Shown: positions 1 to 4,368 of the stretch, one piece after another
Layout: every line of letters starts with the position of its first letter
How positions within the stretch are numbered: position 1 is the stretch's first letter
Assembly (NCBI GenBank): GCA_013696065.1
Contig: JACCZJ010000372.1
Span: forward strand, 1 to 6,752
DNA length: 6,752 bases
Direction of reading: 5' to 3'
DNA from: Nocardioidaceae bacterium
GTDB lineage: Bacteria; Actinomycetota; Actinomycetes; Propionibacteriales; Nocardioidaceae
Translations under genes and position numbers: made by a program
Notes under the pieces: model-generated
Told to the model about the DNA's origin: nothing
What the model saw: only the letters and a program-made list of their open reading frames with translations
Databases searched by the model: none

Positions 1-1832
1 ACCCTTATGGCCGCGCAGTCAGCGGCGAGGTCACGCCCGACGACTCGCTGGCCACCCTCACCGACGAGGGCGAGCGCAACGCTGGCGACTCAGCGCCATA
101 CATGCCGCGCAGCGTCGTCGTCACCGACGATCCGTTCGACTGGGGCGACGACCGCCGGCCCCACGTTCCTTGGGATCGCACGGTGATCTACGAGGCGCAT
201 GTGCGGGGTATGACGATGCGGCATCCGGACGTGCCCGATCACCTGCGCGGGACCTTTGCGGGTTTCGGTCACGCCGCAGTCACGGGCTATCTGATTGACC
301 TCGGCGTAACGAGCATCGAGCTCCTGCCGGTGCAGCACTTCATCTCCGAACCAGCACTCGCCGAGCGTGGCCTCGTCAATTACTGGGGCTACAACACGAT
401 TGGTTTCTTCGCGCCGCACGCCGGTTACTCGTCTGCGGACACAACCGGCGGGCAGATCACCGAGTTCAAGGAGTTCGTCAAAGCGCTCCACGCAGCCGGA
501 CTCGAGGTGATCCTCGACGTCGTCTACAACCACACTGCCGAGGCTGGACGAACGGGACCCACCCTATCTTTTCGGGGCATCGACGACGCCGCCTACTACC
601 GCCAAGACAGCCACGGGAACTACCGCGACTTCACCGGATGCGGCAATACACTCAACGTGTCGCATCCTCAGACGCTGCGGCTGGTGATGGACTCGCTGCG
701 CTATTGGGTGCAGGAAATGCATGTCGATGGCTTCCGTTTCGATCTCGCGTCAGCCCTGATTCGCAACGACGGCCAGCCGGACCTTCGGCATCCCTTCCTC
801 AAGGCGATCCATCAAGACCCTCTCCTCCGTCAGGTGAAGCTCATCGCAGAGCCTTGGGACGCCACTGGCGAGGGTTATCTCGTCGGCCGCTTCCCCACCC
901 CCTGGAGCGAGTGGAACGACAAGTACCGAGACGGCGTCCGGGACTATTGGCGCGCCCACGGGGGTGGTCTGCGGGAGCTCGGGCGGCGTCTGTCCGGATC
1001 CAGCGACATATACGCCGGACATGGCCGCCAGCCACACTCGTCGGTGAACTTCGTCACCGCTCACGATGGCTTCACCCTGCGGGACGCCGTCTCCTACGAC
1101 CACAAGCACAACTCGGCGAATGGCGAAGACGGCCGCGATGGCCTTGACCACAACCGCAGCTGGAATCACGGTGGCGAGGGACCCACCGACGACGAGGCTA
1201 TCTGCGCCCTACGCCGCCGCCAGGCCGCCAACTTGATGGCCACCCTGCTGCTGTCGAGCGGAGTGCCCATGATCACCGCCGGCGACGAACGAGGACGCAC
1301 TCAGGGCGGCAACAACAACGCCTTCTGCCAAGACAACGAGCTCTCCTGGCTCGACTGGGAGTTGGACGCCGACTGGCAACACCTGCATGCCCTCACCAAG
1401 CAGCTGCTCGCGCTCAGAGCCGAGCATCCAGTGTTGCGTCGGCATCACTTCTTCACCGGCGTCGCGCCTCATGGCCCTGGTCGCAAGGACATCTCGTGGC
1501 TCGAGCCGAGCGGTGAGGAGATGACCGAAGCCGACTGGCGCGACCCAGCGGCCGCCACCTTGGGAGTCTTCCTGTCCGGCGACAAACTCGTGGCAGACGG
1601 CGGGGGCGGACCTGGCGGGCCTGACGACGATACGGATGCGCGGGGGGAATCCTCCTACCTGATCTGGATGCACGCCGGCGCTGACCCTGTCGACGTGACC
1701 CTGCCCGAGGGTGGAGTTGGGTGGTATTTCGAGATCTTGCGCACCGACGCCGCCGCGAACCCCTCGCCGGCACTGCCCGGCACGACCGTGACGCTCCTCG
1801 GTCGGACGGTCGCTGTCTACGAGGCGGTATGA
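1..1832 (+). CDS. glgX: Glycogen debranching enzyme GlgX (isoamylase-type GH13), 5'-truncated by window edge
   Basis: Partial gene: the reading frame is open from position 3 and encodes PYGRAVSGEV and onward without a stop, so the ATG at 102 is internal. About 609 residues are visible. GlgX proteins are usually about 700 residues, so roughly 100 N-terminal residues (most of the CBM48-type domain) lie outside. Numbering from the ATG at 102, the GH13 catalytic regions are all present: DVVYNH at 139-144 (nt 516-533), FRFDLAS with the nucleophile Asp214 (nt 741), AEPWD with the acid/base Glu250 (nt 849), and TAHD with Asp322 (nt 1065). GlgX hallmarks EGPTDD and QGGNNNAFCQDNELSW follow. The enzyme hydrolyses alpha-1,6 branch points of phosphorylase-trimmed glycogen in the cytoplasm. 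The C-terminal beta domain contains a Gly/Asp-rich stretch at residues 499-516. The gene ends in TGA at 1830-1832, three bases before a hairpin, and converges on fhs. A trehalose-pathway TreX-type isoamylase is the main alternative name for the same family. Confidence 0.96.
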   Translation, partial: PYGRAVSGEVTPDDSLATLTDEGERNAGDSAPYMPRSVVVTDDPFDWGDDRRPHVPWDRTVIYEAHVRGMTMRHPDVPDHLRGTFAGFGHAAVTGYLIDLGVTSIELLPVQHFISEPALAERGLVNYWGYNTIGFFAPHAGYSSADTTGGQITEFKEFVKALHAAGLEVILDVVYNHTAEAGRTGPTLSFRGIDDAAYYRQDSHGNYRDFTGCGNTLNVSHPQTLRLVMDSLRYWVQEMHVDGFRFDLASALIRNDGQPDLRHPFLKAIHQDPLLRQVKLIAEPWDATGEGYLVGRFPTPWSEWNDKYRDGVRDYWRAHGGGLRELGRRLSGSSDIYAGHGRQPHSSVNFVTAHDGFTLRDAVSYDHKHNSANGEDGRDGLDHNRSWNHGGEGPTDDEAICALRRRQAANLMATLLLSSGVPMITAGDERGRTQGGNNNAFCQDNELSWLDWELDADWQHLHALTKQLLALRAEHPVLRRHHFFTGVAPHGPGRKDISWLEPSGEEMTEADWRDPAAATLGVFLSGDKLVADGGGGPGGPDDDTDARGESSYLIWMHAGADPVDVTLPEGGVGWYFEILRTDAAANPSPALPGTTVTLLGRTVAVYEAV

Positions 1833-1834
1833 CT

Positions 1835-1874
1835 CCGTAGAGCAGCGCCTCGCCGTCCACCACCTGCTCTGCGG
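1835..1874. terminator. Candidate bidirectional transcription terminator hairpin
   Basis: The left arm CCGTAGAGCAG (1835-1845) pairs with CTGCTCTGCGG (1864-1874) over 11 base pairs, all Watson-Crick except one G-U, enclosing an 18-nt loop. It begins three bases after the glgX stop codon and lies between two convergent genes, the expected place for a shared terminator. Neither strand has a T-tract after the stem, so it is not a textbook intrinsic terminator. Actinobacteria often show such U-less hairpins, but whether this one terminates is inference. No folding energy was computed. Confidence 0.45.
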
Positions 1875-1878
1875 CGTG

Positions 1879-1914
1879 TGACCTGGGAAGTCAAATGTTG
1901 ACCTGGAACTTCCA
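1879..1914. repeat. Cluster of short direct and inverted repeats between glgX and fhs
   Basis: TGACCTGG occurs twice exactly 20 bp apart (1879-1886 and 1899-1906). Between and across the copies lie a perfect 5-bp inverted repeat with a 3-nt spacer, GTCAAATGTTGAC (1890-1902), and an 11-bp palindrome with a single central base, TGGAACTTCCA (1904-1914). The patch is AT-richer than its surroundings. It could be a protein-binding site, part of an RNA structure downstream of fhs, or chance. No flanking promoter with a good -10 box is visible, so no function is assigned. Confidence 0.35.
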
Positions 1915-1963
1915 CACCATGGCTGCGAACATCTGGTCCCGAAGAGGCAGGGCATGTGCCAGA

Positions 1964-1976
1964 GCGGTGAGACCGC
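1964..1976. terminator. Weak hairpin downstream of fhs
   Basis: GCGGT (1964-1968) and ACCGC (1972-1976) form a perfect 5-bp stem with a 3-nt loop, 31 bp past the fhs stop codon on the - strand. It is GC-rich but short, and no T-run follows it on either strand. It might contribute to termination of the sox-fhs transcript, with the longer 11-bp stem at 1835-1874 as the stronger candidate. Stems this short occur often by chance in GC-rich DNA. Confidence 0.2.
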
Positions 1977-2006
1977 CAGCGACGCCGAGCCGTGAGGCGA
2001 GTGCGA

Positions 2007-3701
2007 CTAGAAGAGCCCCACCGTTTCGTCCTCGGCGTCGAGGTCCATGTGCGCGGCTGCCGGGTCGGAGCCCAGGCCTGGCATGGTGCGCATGTCGCCG
2101 CAGATCGGGTAGACGTAGCCGGCTCCCGCCGAGGCACGCACCTCGCGCACCGGCAACCGCCACCCCGTCGGCGCCCCCTTGAGCGCGGGATCGGACGAGA
2201 GCGACAAGTGCGTCTTGGCCATACAGATCGGCATCCGGCCGAATCCGGCCCTCTCGTAGGTGTCGAGGGCGCGGGTGGCGGCAGCCGAGTAGTCGACCCC
2301 GTCAGCGCCGTAGATCCTGGTCGCGATCGTCTCGATCTTCTCCCGCAGGGTGGCCTCGTCGGGGTACAGCAAACGGAACTGGCTGGGCTCGTGCGCCGCC
2401 TCAGCCACTGCCTCGGCCAGCTCGATCGCCCCGCGGCCGCCGTCGGTGAAGTGGCTGGAAACCGCGAAGCGGGCACCCGCGCCCTCAGCGATGTCGCGCA
2501 CGGCTGCGTGTTCACTGCGATGGTCGGTTGAGAACGAGTTGACCGCCACGACACAGGGCACACCGTGCTGCCGGACGTTCTCGATCTGCTTGACCAGATT
2601 GGCGGCACCTGCGTGTACGTCGTCAGGGTTTTCCGCGAGTAGCTCTGCGGGCAGCGGCTTGCCGGCCACGATGCGGAACTTGCCGGAATGAGCCTTCAGC
2701 GCTCGCACCGTCGCGACCACGACTGCGGCGTCCGGAGCCTCCCCGGACGTCCGGCACTTGATGTTGAAGAAGCGCTCCGCCCCCATATCGGCACCGAAAC
2801 CGGCCTCGGTGACGACGAAGTCACCGCATCGTAGGGCGATGAGGTCCGCCAGCACGGAGGAGTTGCCGGTGGCAATGTTGCCGAACGGCCCGCAGTGAAC
2901 GATCGCCGGAGTGTTCTCGATGGTCTGGAGCAGGTTGGGTTTGATCGCTTCTCGCAGGAGCACCGTCATCGCTCCAGCCGTGTCCAGCTGTTCGGCGGTC
3001 ACCGGCTCACCTTGCAAGGTGTAGCCGACCACGATTCGGCCCATGCGCTCACGCAGGTCGCGCAGTGAGGTCGTCAGCGACAGTGTGGCCATCACCTCCG
3101 AGGCTGCAGTGATATCGAAGCCTGTCTCCCGGGGCACACCGTCCGCGCTGCCGCCGAGGCCGGTCACGATGTTGCGCAGCGCGCGGTCGTTGACGTCGAG
3201 CACCCGCCGCCAGGTGATGCTGTGTGGATCGATGCCGAGCGCGTTACCTCGATACAGATGGTTGTCGAGCATCGCGCTGAGCAGGTTGTGCGCGGCCGTG
3301 ACCGCGTGCATGTCGCCGGTCAAGTGGAGGTTGAGCTTCTCCATCGGAACCACCTGGCTGTAGCCGCCACCCGCCGCACCTCCCTTGATGCCCAGCGCGG
3401 GGCCCATGGACGCCTGGCGGATCGTGATGACCGCGTTCTTGCCGATATGCCGCATGCCCTGTCCGAGCCCTACCGTGGTTGTTGTCTTTCCCTCCCCCAA
3501 CGGCGTCGGGGTGATGGCGGTGACGACCACGTACTTCGCCCGGGGCCGATCGGCAAGCTCCTCCATCGCGTCGAGGCTGATCTTCATCACGTCACGCCCG
3601 TAGGGCTCGAGCAGGTGACTACCGAGCCCCATCTCGTTGGCGATGTCCTCGATGGGCTTGCGGGCCGCCTCACGGGCGATCTCAATGTTGCTGGGGAACA
3701 C
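2007..3701 (-). CDS. fhs: Formate-tetrahydrofolate ligase (10-formyl-THF synthetase)
   Basis: This 564-residue protein, close to the family's usual 555-560, catalyses the reversible reaction formate + ATP + THF to 10-formyl-THF + ADP + Pi in the cytoplasm. From the GTG at 3701 the order is: the N-terminus MFPSNIEIAR; the nucleotide-binding loop TPLGEGKT at 66-73; the family signature GIKGGAAGGGY at 104-114; EAGFGADMGAERFFNIKCR at 299-317; the second signature region VATVRALKAHSG at 329-340; and the typical end MPGL...VGLF. I chose the GTG at 3701 because it follows the upstream soxG stop by one base, has AGGAG at a 7-nt spacing, and starts where homologues start. The in-frame ATG at 3773 would add 24 unrelated residues inside soxG. 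The position after soxG suggests processing of C1 units released by the oxidase. The reaction direction in the cell is not shown by the sequence. Residue 339 is Ser where the classical signature has Gly. Identification is very secure. Confidence 0.97.
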   Translation of the reverse strand: MFPSNIEIAREAARKPIEDIANEMGLGSHLLEPYGRDVMKISLDAMEELADRPRAKYVVVTAITPTPLGEGKTTTTVGLGQGMRHIGKNAVITIRQASMGPALGIKGGAAGGGYSQVVPMEKLNLHLTGDMHAVTAAHNLLSAMLDNHLYRGNALGIDPHSITWRRVLDVNDRALRNIVTGLGGSADGVPRETGFDITAASEVMATLSLTTSLRDLRERMGRIVVGYTLQGEPVTAEQLDTAGAMTVLLREAIKPNLLQTIENTPAIVHCGPFGNIATGNSSVLADLIALRCGDFVVTEAGFGADMGAERFFNIKCRTSGEAPDAAVVVATVRALKAHSGKFRIVAGKPLPAELLAENPDDVHAGAANLVKQIENVRQHGVPCVVAVNSFSTDHRSEHAAVRDIAEGAGARFAVSSHFTDGGRGAIELAEAVAEAAHEPSQFRLLYPDEATLREKIETIATRIYGADGVDYSAAATRALDTYERAGFGRMPICMAKTHLSLSSDPALKGAPTGWRLPVREVRASAGAGYVYPICGDMRTMPGLGSDPAAAHMDLDAEDETVGLF

Positions 3702-3702
3702 G

Positions 3703-4368
3703 TCAGCTCTCCTCGTAGATTCCTGGGGGCACGAAGCCGTCGACATCGATATCGAACTCGCCACCGGCGTCAAGCAGCGAGTCGAAGAGGTACTGCCCAG
3801 CGGAACGCTCGCAGTGCATCAGGTAGGACGGCGTACCTCTCGCGTCATCGCGCACAAGGTCTGTGGCAACCCCGGCCACAGCGGACCGCATGGCTGCTCC
3901 GTCTGGGAAGACCGCGTCGGTCAAATCGGCGCCGCACTCCTTGGCGAGTACGTCGGGCGCCCGCCTGCCCGTGACGCGGACGAGGGCACGACCGTGGGTC
4001 ACGTCCACAAAGCTCACCTGTTCGTCAGCCGGAAGGGCCAGCCCGGTGAGCCGGGCGAGGATCGCGAGCTGCGTGCCAGGCGCTGCGAGGACGAACCATT
4101 CCTCGGGGGCCGATCCGACGAGGAGCACAGGCCCGCTGGCTGAGCCGAGTTCCCAGGTGTGCCGAGCGGCGCGGCCCAAACGGACACCGAGTGCTTTCGA
4201 CATGGCACCATCCCAGGCGGCCTTCACCGTCACCTTGGCAAGCGGGGTGCAGTCGGTCAGCGTGAGTTCGGCGTGGCTGCGTCGACCGCTCACCACCCAG
4301 CCGGCGACCAGGGCCTCCGGCGGCAGGGCTGCGATGGGGCTTCTGGCCACCGGGGAGCTCTCAGCCAC
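3703..4368 (-). CDS. soxG: Sarcosine oxidase gamma subunit family protein
   Basis: This complete 221-residue protein is near the family's usual size of about 200. It reads as a SoxG: the N-terminus contains the RSPIAAL element typical of the family, followed by DCTPLAKVTVKA (about residues 39-50) and a GcvT/YgfZ-like fold pattern with EEWFVLA at about 109-115 and VDVTHGRALVRVTG at about 141-154. In heterotetrameric sarcosine oxidase the gamma subunit is a small non-catalytic partner bound to alpha. There is no signal peptide or membrane segment. Translation starts at a GTG (4368-4366) that overlaps the soxA stop within GTGGCTGA, with a purine-rich GGAAGGGGG eight bases upstream. It ends in TGA at 3703, one base before fhs. 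Gamma subunits are poorly conserved, so much of the assignment rests on its place directly after soxA. Homologous gamma-like subunits occur in other soxA-type complexes, such as N-methylglutamate dehydrogenase, so substrate is not settled. Confidence 0.88.
   Translation of the reverse strand: MAESSPVARSPIAALPPEALVAGWVVSGRRSHAELTLTDCTPLAKVTVKAAWDGAMSKALGVRLGRAARHTWELGSASGPVLLVGSAPEEWFVLAAPGTQLAILARLTGLALPADEQVSFVDVTHGRALVRVTGRRAPDVLAKECGADLTDAVFPDGAAMRSAVAGVATDLVRDDARGTPSYLMHCERSAGQYLFDSLLDAGGEFDIDVDGFVPPGIYEES
3709..3713 (-). promoter_or_regulatory. Ribosome binding site of fhs, deciding its GTG start
   Basis: The - strand reads AGGAG, a 7-nt spacer AGCTGAC, then GTG. The site lies inside the last codons of soxG, whose TGA (3705-3703) sits within the spacer. 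This arrangement supports the GTG at 3701 over the in-frame ATG at 3773 and implies that ribosomes ending soxG can restart on fhs. Confidence 0.8.
4361..4368 (-). other. 8-bp soxA/soxG overlap (translational coupling)
   Basis: GTGGCTGA contains the soxG start GTG and, in another frame, the soxA stop TGA. The overlap places termination and initiation within one ribosome footprint, the usual arrangement for subunits made in fixed ratio. The coupling itself is inferred. Confidence 0.75.

Noticed and set aside
638..1147. Long + strand frame inside glgX
   Set aside because: It is an Arg/Pro-rich out-of-frame shadow of glgX with no recognisable domain. The glgX frame carries all catalytic motifs.
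1895..1926. Possible promoter based on TTGACC at 1898-1903
   Set aside because: No acceptable -10 hexamer is found at the expected distance on the + strand, and the similar TTGACT on the - strand also lacks one. Both point into 3' ends of convergent genes.
1817..2608. 263-codon - strand frame across the glgX end, the spacer and the fhs 3' half
   Set aside because: The translation is Arg/Ser-rich low complexity typical of antisense or shifted frames in GC-rich DNA, and it overlaps a secure fhs reading frame on the same strand.
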